Shown: positions 1 through 7,897, counted from the first letter of the stretch. The stretch is 64,000 nt of DNA from Ectobacillus funiculus (GCF_042429435.1 NZ_JBHMAF010000004.1), one strand, 5' to 3'. Numbers and translations: made by a program. The notes: generated from the sequence alone by a model not told the origin.

Positions 1-73
1 ATATCGACTACACTCGTAGAAGCTTAAGTGCCGATATTTCTGGACGTGGGTTCGACTCCCACCGTCTCCACCA
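1..73 (+). ncRNA. ssrA: tmRNA, 3' end (partial)
   Basis: Only the 3' end of transfer-messenger RNA lies in the window; the gene begins before base 1. The tRNA-like half is visible: a T arm with GGTTCGACTCCCACC, followed by the acceptor strand and an encoded CCA at 71-73. The preceding CTCGTAGAAGCTTAAGT matches my memory of the Bacillus tmRNA 3' domain. tmRNA rescues stalled ribosomes together with SmpB, whose gene would be expected just upstream, outside the window. Confidence 0.93.
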
Positions 74-99
74 AATACATACTTTGGTGGATTTTTTAT
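68..99 (+). terminator. rho-independent terminator of tmRNA
   Basis: Stem CCACCAAA (68-75) pairs with TTTGGTGG (83-90), then a T-rich tail. The 5' arm overlaps the CCA end of tmRNA. Confidence 0.8.
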
Positions 100-110
100 T
101 TTGCGCTAAA

Positions 111-152
111 AAGCATAAGCTTGCCGCATCGGCACGCTTATGCTTTTTTTTT
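111..152 (+). terminator. second terminator after tmRNA
   Basis: AAGCATAAGC (111-120) pairs perfectly with GCTTATGCTT (136-145), followed by eight or more T. A family B element starts immediately at its T-tract. Confidence 0.8.
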
Positions 153-309
153 CACTGTAAGAAAATATAACTTTTCGGGGTGATGTCTAGCTCCCAAGGC
201 CCAAAATGGTAGACTTCGGGCTGAACCTCCGCAAAAGGAAAAAAAGCGCCTTTTACTCCGGCCCACCCCTACGCTGCCATAAAAGGCGGGCCTGGTCCGC
301 TTTTCTTTA
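153..309 (+). repeat. interspersed element family B, copy B1
   Basis: Begins CACTGTAAGAAAATATAAC and ends CCGCTTTTCTTTA. It is nearly identical to copies at 7043-7198 and 12989-13142. The internal inverted AAAAGGC/GCCTTTT segments would fold, and it lies directly against the T-tract of the preceding terminator. No coding potential is seen. Confidence 0.9.
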
Positions 310-447
310 GTATCATAAGAAAGAAGAAAGCTTTTACATCTTAGAAAGAAATGATGGTCAGGTAAACACAAATACCCTAGTACATATCATAATTTTCAAC
401 GTGCGCGGATATGATTGTATGAGCATGTTGAAAGGGGAGAACGCTAG

Positions 448-1242
448 ATGGAAAACTTTGAAACAGCGGCGAAATTCGAACATGGCTTTTGGCTACAAAT
501 ATTGGGGGATCATGCTCGCTTTATTCATGATTCACTTGCTCCAAAAGAACAGCAGGAAATCGATACTGCGAATAAGTTTATCCAAATATTCGATCAGCTT
601 CTTGAAAATGTTCAGGGCGATAGCTTAGTTTCATTAAGCGACAAGGCGTTGGAGGAGAGCAATACATTTAGAGAATTTAAACTTCATTTAATAAAGCGGC
701 ATTTGATTGGGGAAATTGAAATAGGGCTAGGTCCAACCTTTCTAAGTCATATGGTGAATGAATTGGAGGAATATCTACGAGTTTTAGATTACTTAAAACA
801 GGGGAAGGTTCCGCCAATTTTTCATGAGCTTCATCATCATATGTTATGGCTTTTAGATGCAGCCGGTCATGCCGGAGCCATCTCTGACAATTTGGACAGA
901 ATTGAAAAGAAAATAAAAAAGAAAAGTAATCATTTTCTAAAGGATTTTGAAGCGTTCTATTTAAAGGCAGTTGAACTGACTGGGTTTTTAAGAACAGATT
1001 TATCCTCATTTCCGGCACTGGAAAAATTCAATCAAGATACTTCACTGGAAATGAAGTTTTTTATGAATTTTTTAGCTGAAATTGAGGAGTTAGGGCTAAG
1101 CAAAAAAGCGCTAGGCACTTTTGCGCCGTTGATGGCTGATCATATGATGAGAGAAGAATGTTATTACCTCACAAAGTTAGCAGAGGCAACAGGACTTCAG
1201 GAGCCGGGTTGTGATCCGACAAAGCCAAGGCTAAAGGGTTGA
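448..1242 (+). CDS. DUF2935 domain protein
   Basis: 264 aa, soluble and largely alpha-helical, with two related halves (about 5-130 and 140-255), each beginning with a helix rich in charged and aromatic residues (FWLQILGDHARFIHD near 11; EMKFFMNFLAEIEEL near 198). This is the layout of DUF2935 proteins of bacilli, whose function is unknown. Conserved His and Glu residues in the helices suggest a metal-binding four-helix bundle, which is inference. The start is chosen at 448 because AAAGGGGAG lies 7 bases upstream. It stands alone between the tmRNA and a reverse-oriented family A element that abuts its stop codon. Confidence 0.82.
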   Translation: MENFETAAKFEHGFWLQILGDHARFIHDSLAPKEQQEIDTANKFIQIFDQLLENVQGDSLVSLSDKALEESNTFREFKLHLIKRHLIGEIEIGLGPTFLSHMVNELEEYLRVLDYLKQGKVPPIFHELHHHMLWLLDAAGHAGAISDNLDRIEKKIKKKSNHFLKDFEAFYLKAVELTGFLRTDLSSFPALEKFNQDTSLEMKFFMNFLAEIEELGLSKKALGTFAPLMADHMMREECYYLTKLAEATGLQEPGCDPTKPRLKG

Positions 1243-1247
1243 GAATA

Positions 1248-1370
1248 TAAAGAAAACTCGCCGATTGGCGAGCCCTGCCCTTGGGCGAAGACAAAGGCGT
1301 AGTTGCCCTTATACTTTATTCTTAAAATTTCTCACTACGTCGAGTGGACTTCTGGCTAGAAATTTATCCT
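1248..1370 (-). repeat. interspersed element family A, copy A1 (reverse)
   Basis: Reverse-strand copy. Its 3' end (complement of AAAGAAAACTCGCCGATTGGCGAG) lies five bases after the DUF2935 stop codon. The far 5' end is degenerate. Confidence 0.88.
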
Positions 1371-1538
1371 TTTTTATTCAAATGGGCAGCGAATAAGCAT
1401 GGTTGATTGCTGGAATCCAGTTCATGAATAGAAGCATTTATCATATCTTATACATATAACTCTGTTATGATTACAACATGGACCTATGCTTCATATTTGT
1501 AAAACTTCAATCCTATATAAGTGAAAAGGTGATGCAAA
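1371..1538. other. intergenic stretch before the TVP38-like gene
   Basis: About 170 bases without coding potential. AT-rich sequence near 1440-1520 could hold a promoter, but I see no convincing -35/-10 pair. Confidence 0.4.
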
Positions 1539-1589
1539 ATCAAACCATGGATAAAGTCAGTTTCCTTTATAAGTGTAATAGCTGTTAGT

Positions 1590-2222
1590 ATGTACATTAT
1601 GGTCCATACAGAGTTGTTCTACTTTATACGAACTGGAGATTTTCAATCAGTACCATCTTTTTTAAAAGAAAATCTACTTTATACACTTAGTATTTTATTG
1701 TTAGCTATGATTATTCAAAATGCATTTACCATTATTCCACTGCTTGGTTTAATTACTATTAATGTGGCTTTGTTTGGCTTTTTTAATGGGTTTCTTTGGA
1801 GTTGGTTTACGAGTATTATAGCGGCAATTATCATTTTTATGAGCGTTCGCTACTGCTTCCAAGACTGGGTACTGAAAAAAATAAATCCGGCATTAGTTAC
1901 GAAAGTAGAACAGGCAGGGTTTATGTATGTTATTCAAGGAAGAATTTTCCCTTTTGTACCAACAAGCCTCGTTAATATTATTGCTGGGTTAAGCTCTATC
2001 CGATTTACGCACTTTCTACTTGGGACGATCATTGGGAATTTTGTATATTTTTTTGTGCTATCACTCATTCCATTTGGAATCTTGTCGGTGAATCTTAATA
2101 AATATGTGCTCGGAGGAATTATTCTCCTGACAGTACTTGTTTTCTACGTGTATAAAAGGAAGAAACATACGTTGACTGTCATCAATCAACAGAAAGAGAA
2201 TGAGGCGGAGAGGAATTTCTGA
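1590..2222 (+). CDS. TVP38/TMEM64 (DedA-like) membrane protein, start uncertain
   Basis: 210 aa from the first ATG, with about six hydrophobic segments. The VTT-domain signature lies near 108-135 (GFMYVIQGRIFPFVP and VNIIAGLSSI), followed by a helix with GNFVYFF. Such proteins are membrane proteins of the DedA/VTT superfamily, probably handling lipids. The ATG at 1590 has no ribosome site. The same frame continues upstream to an ATC codon at 1539 reading I-KPWIKSVSFISVIAVS, a plausible first membrane helix, with AAGGTGATG 6-8 bases before it. The native start is therefore probably at 1539 as a rare ATC start or a mutated ATG. The 3' end overlaps the terminator stem. Confidence 0.78.
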   Translation: MYIMVHTELFYFIRTGDFQSVPSFLKENLLYTLSILLLAMIIQNAFTIIPLLGLITINVALFGFFNGFLWSWFTSIIAAIIIFMSVRYCFQDWVLKKINPALVTKVEQAGFMYVIQGRIFPFVPTSLVNIIAGLSSIRFTHFLLGTIIGNFVYFFVLSLIPFGILSVNLNKYVLGGIILLTVLVFYVYKRKKHTLTVINQQKENEAERNF

Positions 2223-2246
2223 CTGTCTCATTCTCTTTTTGTTTTT
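2195..2246 (+). terminator. terminator of the TVP38-like gene
   Basis: AGAGAATGAG (2195-2204) pairs with CTCATTCTCT (2227-2236), followed by a T-run. The stem begins inside the coding region. Element A2 starts at the T-tract. Confidence 0.75.
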
Positions 2247-2365
2247 ACACTTCAAGAAAGTATACATTTCTAGCTGGGAGACTATTCGATGCGGTTGGAA
2301 ATTTTAGGAACAAAGTATAAGTGCAACGACGCCTCTGTTTTCGCCAATCGGCGAAGTTTTCTTTG
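2244..2365 (+). repeat. interspersed element family A, copy A2
   Basis: Starts TTTACACTTCAAGAAAG and ends CGCCAATCGGCGAAGTTTTCTTTG. The segment between CTGTTTTCGCC and the terminator hairpin is deleted. Confidence 0.88.
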
Positions 2366-2559
2366 TCATATGCCTGTTTCTGGTGTACAATCTTTCCCGT
2401 CCGTAATAAGTGCCTCTTTTCATTAAACTTTCACCGTTTCCTTCTATAATCTTCTTGAAGTTGTGAGACAACTATTTAAAATCACTATATGAGAATGTAA
2501 TGGAGCAACAGAGCAGCTTCTTTAGATATTATGGAGTAGAAGGCAGGGAGATGGGAAAG

Positions 2560-3489
2560 ATGAAGAAAGTAACATATGTGAAATTCGCCATAGACATTGT
2601 GATGGCAGTTGTCTTTGTGTTGCTGTTTAACAAGCAAGTGTTGGGAGGAATGACCTTTCATGAGATTGCCGGCTTAGCAATTGCAGCTATTTTTCTTACG
2701 CATGTATTGCTTAATGCACAGTGGGTGAAGAAGGTGACACTCAAGATATTTGACCGTAAGCTGCCGGGGAAAACACGTTTTGGTTATTTGCTAAACCTGT
2801 TGTTATTGATTACAATGACATTCAATATGGTTAGCGGAATTATTATTTCAAGAGTTGTGTTTCCAAATATCAACATTGGAAATGAAATGTGGTTTAAGGT
2901 GACTCACATTTCAGTTTCCTTCTTGACGCTTATTTTAGTAGCTGTTCACGTTGGTCTTCATTGGCAATGGGTGATACAGGTATGGAAAAATATTTTTAAA
3001 GTGAAGTCAACAAAGCTTCCGCTTGGGATCATTGCGAAGGCGGCTGCAATCCTTATGCTTGCATTTGGAGGCTATGAAATGTATGCAACAGGTTTTGCTT
3101 CTAAGCTCAGTGGTGTAAGCTTTGTATTTGGCGGAGGTTCTATGCAGCAAATGCCGATGCGCGGTGAAGGAAAACCGATGATGATGCAAGGAAGTGAACA
3201 GGCTGAAAGCTCGGCATTAGCTGGGGCGCAGACTGAGGGTAGTGAATCAACCGCTTCCGTACAATCAGGATTCCCGCAAAATGGAGACAGACCAACACGC
3301 CCTGAAGGTGAAGGCCGTATGGGTATAGAAGGCGGCATGAGAGGCGGCGAGCACGGTGCGAGTGCGAGTGTCCTAGGTGTGCTTACCACATACTTTAGTA
3401 TTATGTCTGTATTTATTGTTATTGTGTATTACTTGGAAAAGCTGGTATTTAGAAGAAAGCGAAAAAATCAGCTAGCTGCAGGTGTGTAA
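2560..3489 (+). CDS. DUF4405-type membrane cytochrome-like protein with Met/Gly-rich loop
   Basis: 309 aa. Four hydrophobic helices in the first ~190 residues carry His residues in the pattern of DUF4405/cytochrome b561-like proteins (FHEIAGL, FLTHVLL, KVTHISVS, LVAVHVGLHWQWV), likely haem ligands; in known systems the domain passes electrons across the membrane. A long extracytoplasmic loop (about 195-275) is rich in Met, Gly, Gln and Arg (SMQQMPMRGEGKPMMM), then a last membrane helix and a basic tail. The start at 2560 is chosen because AGGGAG lies 9 bases upstream; the open frame begins at 2500. The electron partner is not evident here. A lipoprotein with a similar Gly/Asn-rich low-complexity segment lies at 8548-9102. 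Confidence 0.75.
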   Translation: MKKVTYVKFAIDIVMAVVFVLLFNKQVLGGMTFHEIAGLAIAAIFLTHVLLNAQWVKKVTLKIFDRKLPGKTRFGYLLNLLLLITMTFNMVSGIIISRVVFPNINIGNEMWFKVTHISVSFLTLILVAVHVGLHWQWVIQVWKNIFKVKSTKLPLGIIAKAAAILMLAFGGYEMYATGFASKLSGVSFVFGGGSMQQMPMRGEGKPMMMQGSEQAESSALAGAQTEGSESTASVQSGFPQNGDRPTRPEGEGRMGIEGGMRGGEHGASASVLGVLTTYFSIMSVFIVIVYYLEKLVFRRKRKNQLAAGV

Positions 3490-3545
3490 GGGCAATTATT
3501 CTTAGAACTCCCTTAACACTTTATTCGTGAATTTCCCTTCCAATG

Positions 3546-3575
3546 TTGCCAATATGAGAGAGCTTATGAGATAAT
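3546..3575 (+). promoter_or_regulatory. sigma-A promoter of the HPr gene
   Basis: TTGCCA (3546-3551), 18-base spacer, GATAAT (3570-3575). Confidence 0.5.
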
Positions 3576-3620
3576 GGGTTTGTTTTCAATTTATTATCTA
3601 GCATAAAGGAGATTATTAAC

Positions 3621-3887
3621 ATGGCTGAATTAAAAGTAAAAGTAACAAGTGATTCTGGTATTCATGCGCGTCCTGCGACAGTTCTTGTACAAAGCGCAAG
3701 CAAATTTGAGTCCAATGTGGAACTTCACTATAATGGTAAGACTGTTAACTTGAAATCCATCATGGGTGTAATGGCTTTAGGTATTCCACAAGGCGCTGAG
3801 ATTGCAATCACAGCAGAAGGTTCTGATGAAGCTGCTGCAATCACTGCTCTACAAGAAACATTGAAAAAAGAAGGCTTAGCTGAGTAA
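3621..3887 (+). CDS. ptsH: HPr-family phosphocarrier protein
   Basis: 88 aa, normal HPr length. Both regulatory residues are present: His15 in GIHARPAT, phosphorylated by enzyme I, and Ser46 in NLKSIMGVM, the site for HPr kinase. It is therefore a true HPr-type protein and not Crh, which lacks His15. It should carry phosphate to PTS permeases and, when Ser46 is phosphorylated, serve as CcpA corepressor. It stands alone, with its own promoter, an AAAGGAG site and its own terminator; no ptsI follows. Whether it is the only HPr of the genome or a second copy cannot be told from the window. Confidence 0.9.
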   Translation: MAELKVKVTSDSGIHARPATVLVQSASKFESNVELHYNGKTVNLKSIMGVMALGIPQGAEIAITAEGSDEAAAITALQETLKKEGLAE

Positions 3888-3904
3888 TCGAGCTAGCTCA
3901 AAAA

Positions 3905-3938
3905 AAGGTACATGCCTACAGGGTATGTACCTTTTTTA
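3905..3938 (+). terminator. terminator of the HPr gene
   Basis: GGTACAT (3907-3913) pairs with ATGTACC (3925-3931), then T6. Element A3 begins right behind it. Confidence 0.85.
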
Positions 3939-4063
3939 TTTTAAGGGTATAAATTTCTAGCTGGAGGACAATTTGACACAACGGGAAACTTTAAGAATCA
4001 AGTATAAGTGCAACTACGCCTCTGTCTTCACCTAACGGATCGCCAATCGGCAAGTTTTCTTTA
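3938..4063 (+). repeat. interspersed element family A, copy A3
   Basis: Starts TTTTAAGGGTATAAATTTC and ends CGCCAATCGGCAAGTTTTCTTTA. The 5' end and the terminator stem are slightly degenerate. It ends only 55 bases before the DUF302 start. Confidence 0.86.
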
Positions 4064-4118
4064 CCATTCATAAATTATTTGTTCCCTAGAGAAAACTAAG
4101 TTGAAGGGAGCGATTCAT

Positions 4119-4511
4119 ATGCAATTTCATTATACAGTTATTTCTCCGTATGGAACGGATGAGACAGTTCATCGTTTGGAGAACGCTTTGCAGAACGATG
4201 GCTTTGGGATACTATGGCGCTTTGATGTGCAGGACAAGCTGCAGGAAAAGGGATTTACGTTTACTGAGACGCTTCAGGTGCTCGAGGTATGTAATCTTGA
4301 GGAGACGCATCGTATTTTAAGTGAAAATATGATGGCTGGTTATTTTCTGCCTTGTAAAATTGCTATCTATACGGAGCGTGAGCAGGTGCATGTCGGGATG
4401 CCAAAACCAACAGCATTCATTAGTACGCTAGATGATAATGAATTAAAGGCATTTGCAGAAAGCATGGAGAGGCGGCTAGCTAATGTCATTGATAGGACTG
4501 TAAGAGGTTAA
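4119..4511 (+). CDS. DUF302 family protein
   Basis: 130 aa, soluble. It has the DUF302 pattern: a beta strand, a helix with a two-part ligand-binding look (RLENALQNDGFGILWRFDVQ), then LEVCNLEETHRILS and a strand reading LPCKIAIYTE. The function of the family is unknown. The start at 4119 follows GAAGGGAG with 8 bases of spacing; an upstream in-frame TTG at 4101 overlaps that site and is rejected. No promoter is obvious in the 55 bases after element A3, so transcription may run through the element. Confidence 0.82.
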   Translation: MQFHYTVISPYGTDETVHRLENALQNDGFGILWRFDVQDKLQEKGFTFTETLQVLEVCNLEETHRILSENMMAGYFLPCKIAIYTEREQVHVGMPKPTAFISTLDDNELKAFAESMERRLANVIDRTVRG

Positions 4512-4546
4512 TATAGTAAGTTTCTAAAAAAAAGGTTTTATATTAC

Positions 4547-4575
4547 TTGACGTATGTTTATTACTTGTATATACT
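4547..4575 (+). promoter_or_regulatory. sigma-A promoter of the dioxygenase/azoreductase group
   Basis: TTGACG (4547-4552), 17-base spacer, TATACT (4570-4575). Confidence 0.7.
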
Positions 4576-4591
4576 TACTTACGTAAAGTAA
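4575..4591. promoter_or_regulatory. palindromic operator candidate TTACTT-N5-AAGTAA
   Basis: A perfect 6-base-arm palindrome (TTACTT ACGTA AAGTAA) overlaps the end of the -10 box and the transcription start. By position it should be a repressor site. The downstream genes (ring-cleavage dioxygenase-like and azoreductase) are typical targets of MarR/DUF24-type quinone-sensing repressors such as YodB or MhqR; assigning it to one of these is inference. Confidence 0.5.
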
Positions 4592-4623
4592 TTAACTTTA
4601 AATAGTTTGATGGAGGTATCAGC

Positions 4624-5391
4624 ATGGTTCCTTCTTTATTTTTGGCGCATGGCTCACCGATGCTGGCTATTGAGGATAGCGAGTATACGCGGTTTTTAGA
4701 GACATTAGCAGGCCAGCTTCGTCCAAAAGCGATTGTCATTTTTACAGCGCATTGGGAAAGTGAGACATTGACGATTTCTTCCTCTAATGATACGTACGAG
4801 ACTATTTATGATTTCGGCGGCTTTCCGCCTGAATTGTATACGATTCGTTATCCCGCTAAAGGTTCCGCAGCGATTGCAGACCTTGTAGCTGAGCGATTAA
4901 CAAGGCAAGGGATTGCGGTGCAAATGGATATGAAAAGAGGATTAGATCACGGTTCATGGACGCTGTTGTATCGTATGTATCCGGAGGCCGATATTCCTGT
5001 TGTGCAGGTGTCAGTCAATCCGTATCTTCCTGCGAGCGAACAGTATCGCATTGGAGAAGCGCTGCGCGGCCTTGGCCAAGAGGACATTTTGGTAATCGGA
5101 AGCGGTGTAACAGTTCATAATCTTCGGATTATTAAATGGGGACAAACGACACCAGAGTCTTGGGCTGTTGCATTTGATGATTGGTTAATCGAGAAGCTTG
5201 AGGAGAAGGACAGCGAGGCTTTATTTGATTATGATAAGCAAGCTCCCTACGCGCAGGCAGCGGTTCCGCGCCCTGAGCATTTTGTACCGTTTTTTATTGC
5301 TTTGGGCAGCGGTACAGAAGGAGAAGCGAGTGTGATTCATCGCAGTTATCAGTACGGTACGCTAAGTTATTTATGCTTACAATTCTCCTAA
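4624..5391 (+). CDS. LigB-type extradiol dioxygenase (4,5-DOPA dioxygenase-like, YgiD family)
   Basis: 255 aa, close to the usual 255-265 of YgiD-like proteins. Metal-ligand motifs are present: FLAHGSPML at the N terminus (first His), FTAHWESE near 41 (second His), LDHGSWTLLYRMYP near 116, and GSGVTVHNLR near 159. Such enzymes open catechol rings with a non-haem metal. TGGAGGT lies 9 bases before the ATG. It follows a strong promoter and palindrome and precedes an azoreductase, suggesting a shared role in detoxifying catechols or quinones. The exact substrate is unknown. Confidence 0.85.
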   Translation: MVPSLFLAHGSPMLAIEDSEYTRFLETLAGQLRPKAIVIFTAHWESETLTISSSNDTYETIYDFGGFPPELYTIRYPAKGSAAIADLVAERLTRQGIAVQMDMKRGLDHGSWTLLYRMYPEADIPVVQVSVNPYLPASEQYRIGEALRGLGQEDILVIGSGVTVHNLRIIKWGQTTPESWAVAFDDWLIEKLEEKDSEALFDYDKQAPYAQAAVPRPEHFVPFFIALGSGTEGEASVIHRSYQYGTLSYLCLQFS

Positions 5392-5495
5392 ATAAGCTGG
5401 AGAAGATGGCATAAGATCCCTCATGATAAAAAGTGTAAAACGAACAAACTACAAGTGATTGTTCTTCTATTTATAAGAAAGAGAAGGTGGTTCAG

Positions 5496-6131
5496 ATGGC
5501 AAAAGTTCTTTATATTACAGCACATCCGCATAACGAAACAGTATCTTATAGCATGGCAGTTGGTAAAGCGTTTATTGAAGCGTACAAGGAGGCACATCCA
5601 GAAGATCAAGTTACGCATCTTGATTTATACAATGAGAATATCCCGCATATTGATGCTGACGTATTTAGCGGATGGGGAAAACTGCAATCCGGCTCTGCAT
5701 TTGATCAATTATCAGCAAGCGAGCAGGCTAAAGTGGGCCGCTTGAATGAATTATCCAATCAGTTTGTGGAAGCAGATAAATATGTATTTGTAACACCAAT
5801 GTGGAACTTCTCATTCCCGCCAGTTATGAAGGCATATCTTGACTCTGTTTGCGTAGCTGGAAAAACATTTAAGTATACAGAGCAAGGACCAGTCGGGTTA
5901 TTAACAGATAAAAAAGCGCTGCACATTCAAGCGCGCGGCGGCGTATACTCAGAAGGGCCAGCAGCTGCAATGGAAATGGGTCACCGCTATATCGGAGTTA
6001 TTATGCAGTTCTTCGGCATTCCTTCCTTTGATGGCTTATTTGTTGAAGGACATAATCAGCATAGTGATCGAGCACAACAAATTAAAGAAGAAGCTATTGC
6101 AAGAGCAAAAGAGGTTGCAAAGGACTTCTAA
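5496..6131 (+). CDS. azoR: FMN-dependent NADH-azoreductase
   Basis: 211 aa, the usual AzoR length. Flavodoxin-like fold with an FMN-binding start (KVLYITAHPHNETVSYSMAV), the P-M-W-N-F motif near 97 (VTPMWNFSFPP) and QARGGVYSEGPA near 148 contacting the isoalloxazine. The enzyme reduces azo bonds and quinones by two electrons using NADH. GAGAAGGTGG precedes the ATG at 5496; an in-frame GTG at 5487 sits inside that site and is rejected. It lies about 100 bases downstream of the dioxygenase gene. Confidence 0.92.
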   Translation: MAKVLYITAHPHNETVSYSMAVGKAFIEAYKEAHPEDQVTHLDLYNENIPHIDADVFSGWGKLQSGSAFDQLSASEQAKVGRLNELSNQFVEADKYVFVTPMWNFSFPPVMKAYLDSVCVAGKTFKYTEQGPVGLLTDKKALHIQARGGVYSEGPAAAMEMGHRYIGVIMQFFGIPSFDGLFVEGHNQHSDRAQQIKEEAIARAKEVAKDF

Positions 6132-6171
6132 AATCTATATAAAAGCTTCTGCTTAGGCAGAAAATCTTGAA

Positions 6172-6216
6172 AAGTCTCCTTTCGTTTCAGTTTTGGAACG
6201 GGAGGGGGCTTTTTTC
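6172..6216 (+). terminator. terminator of azoR
   Basis: AAGTCTCCTTTCGTT pairs, with G-U pairs, with AACGGGAGGGGGCTT, followed by T6. Confidence 0.7.
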
Positions 6217-6397
6217 TATAGGGAATCCTATTCCCTGATTAGGAGGGGGCTTGTGTCTCATTCGTTTGGCAGTTAGCTTTTAAATGTAAATGAAGGGAAC
6301 CTTTATTAAGCCAAAAAAGATTCATCATTTCAAGAGAATACAGATAGGCGTATTCGGCTAAGATGAATGTTGAAGCAAGAATAAGGAGGTAAACATA

Positions 6398-6979
6398 ATG
6401 AAACACTTAATTGTATATGCACATCCGAATCCAAAAAGCTTTAATCATGCCATTTTAGAGACGCTGCAAGGAGAGCTTTTGGAAAGAGGACATGATGTGC
6501 GTGTTCGTGATTTATATAAAATAGGCTTTAATCCGGTTTTATCCTCATATGATTTTGAAATGCTTGCGCAAGGAACAGTTCCTCCGGATATTCACGAGGA
6601 ACAAGAGCATATTAGCTGGGCTGATGTGATTATAACTATTTATCCGGTATGGTGGACAGGACTTCCGGCGATGTTAAAGGGATACTTTGACCGGGTGCTG
6701 ACATCTGGATTTGCATACGCATATGGCGAAAATGGTCCAGAGCAGCTTCTTAAGGGGAAGAGGGGGGTGTTTTTTACAACACAAGGAAATCCAAGAGAGG
6801 TATACACGGCAAGCCATATGTTTGATGCGATGAAGAAAACAACTGATGAAGGAATCTATGCATTCACTGGTATTGAAACCATTGATCATATTTTCTTTAC
6901 AAGTGTACCTTCTATAGATGATGAAAAAAGACGAGAGTATTTGGAAGAAGTAAAGAGCTTTGTACATACGGTTTTTTAA
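6398..6979 (+). CDS. NAD(P)H-dependent oxidoreductase (flavodoxin fold, NQO/KefF type)
   Basis: 193 aa. Flavodoxin_2 features: LIVYAHPNPKSFNHAI at the N terminus (FMN phosphate loop), YPVWWTGLPAMLKGYFDRV near 80-98, and FTTQGNPRE near 125. Members reduce quinones or related compounds with NAD(P)H and FMN. AAGGAGG lies 9 bases before the ATG. It is separated from azoR by a terminator, so it is its own transcription unit, but the theme of electrophile reduction continues from the two genes before it. Confidence 0.87.
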   Translation: MKHLIVYAHPNPKSFNHAILETLQGELLERGHDVRVRDLYKIGFNPVLSSYDFEMLAQGTVPPDIHEEQEHISWADVIITIYPVWWTGLPAMLKGYFDRVLTSGFAYAYGENGPEQLLKGKRGVFFTTQGNPREVYTASHMFDAMKKTTDEGIYAFTGIETIDHIFFTSVPSIDDEKRREYLEEVKSFVHTVF

Positions 6980-7042
6980 CATTTTAGGAATACAGAATAA
7001 GGGCAACTGCGCCTAACAGCTCGCCAATCGGCGAGTTTTTTT
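6979..7042 (+). repeat. family A element, 3' fragment (A4)
   Basis: Only the second half is present (ATTTTAGGAATACAG ... CTCGCCAATCGGCGAG), directly after the stop codon of the oxidoreductase. It may act as its terminator. A family B copy follows at the T-tract. Confidence 0.85.
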
Positions 7043-7198
7043 CAAGATAAGAAAGTATAACTTTTCGGGGGGATGTCTAGCTCCCAAGGCCCAAAATGGC
7101 AGACTCCAGGCTGAACCTCCGCAAAAGGCAAAAAGCGCCTTTTACTCCGGCCCACCCCTACGCAGCCATAAAAGGCGGGCCTTGTCCGCTTTTCTTTA
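7043..7198 (+). repeat. interspersed element family B, copy B2
   Basis: Starts CAAGATAAGAAAGTATAAC at the T-tract of fragment A4 and ends CCGCTTTTCTTTA. Body matches copies B1 and B3. Confidence 0.9.
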
Positions 7199-7424
7199 TT
7201 TCAAGATGTAATCCTGCATTGGTTGTTTCACACAGTGTAAACTGCACATATATGAAATATTTCAGTTCTAAATGTTCACGTGACCAAGTAATCTATGGTA
7301 AATTGTTTTTTAACAAAAAAAGGAAATTGTAATAGTTTGCATCGTTTCTTTTAGGAGCGTTTATCCTTGTGTAAAAGGTGGAATAACGAAGATAAGACGC
7401 GCATGAAAAGAAGGAGGAGCTGCA
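7199..7424. other. intergenic stretch before the HExxH protein gene
   Basis: Non-coding. It contains a near-palindrome GTTTCACACAGTGTAAAC (7225-7242), possibly an operator, and AT-rich sequence. No clear promoter. Confidence 0.35.
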
Positions 7425-7859
7425 ATGGAATTTCTGTCTCACAAGGTATATCAGCAATCTGGAAGTTGGTATGTGCTGGATGAAGACTTTCCGTGGGATA
7501 TTAGGCAGCTGAAGCTGGATGTGTTTGCTCTCGTTGGAATGCGTACAACTCCTGTGTTTTTTTGCGACACATGCGATGCGAACCAGATTCTTGCTTATTT
7601 TGGGGAGGAAGAAGAGGAGTTTTTGTATCCGATAAACGGTTTTTATCACCGTGAGAAGCAGCTGGTGTTTATTTGTGCCTGGGAGAGCTATGAACAGGTG
7701 CTTGAAACGCTGCTTCATGAGCTCCGGCATGATATGCAATATGAGAGCGAGCACACAAGACCTTTATTTTATCATGATAACCAGGTGTACGAGAAAAAAT
7801 GGATTGAAATGGATGCACGGGCTTTTGCTGAGGAAAAAATGAGGCAGTATCGGAAGTGA
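7425..7859 (+). CDS. small HExxH-motif protein (DUF3920-like)
   Basis: 144 aa, no signal peptide. The notable motif is LLHELRHDMQY near 100-110: a zincin-type HExxH (His-Glu-Leu-Arg-His), with acidic residues downstream (IEMDARAFAEE near 130) that could supply a third zinc ligand. The N-terminal part contains FFCDTCDANQI. It resembles the DUF3920 family of the B. cereus group, from memory. A metallopeptidase role is inferred from the motif only. AAGGAGGAG lies 5 bases before the ATG. Single gene with its own terminator. Confidence 0.7.
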   Translation: MEFLSHKVYQQSGSWYVLDEDFPWDIRQLKLDVFALVGMRTTPVFFCDTCDANQILAYFGEEEEEFLYPINGFYHREKQLVFICAWESYEQVLETLLHELRHDMQYESEHTRPLFYHDNQVYEKKWIEMDARAFAEEKMRQYRK

Positions 7860-7897
7860 AATAGGAAGCCGCTTTTTTAAAGCAGCTTCCTATTTGT
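7860..7897 (+). terminator. terminator of the HExxH gene
   Basis: ATAGGAAGC (7861-7869) pairs with GCTTCCTAT (7885-7893), then a T-rich tail. Confidence 0.8.

Noticed and set aside
138..371. 77-codon reverse frame over element B1
   Set aside because: It lies in the repeat and reads through terminator DNA; no ribosome site and no family.
7096..7332. 78-codon frame covering element B2
   Set aside because: It is composed of repeat sequence, and the corresponding frame is not kept in B1 or B3, so it is not coding.
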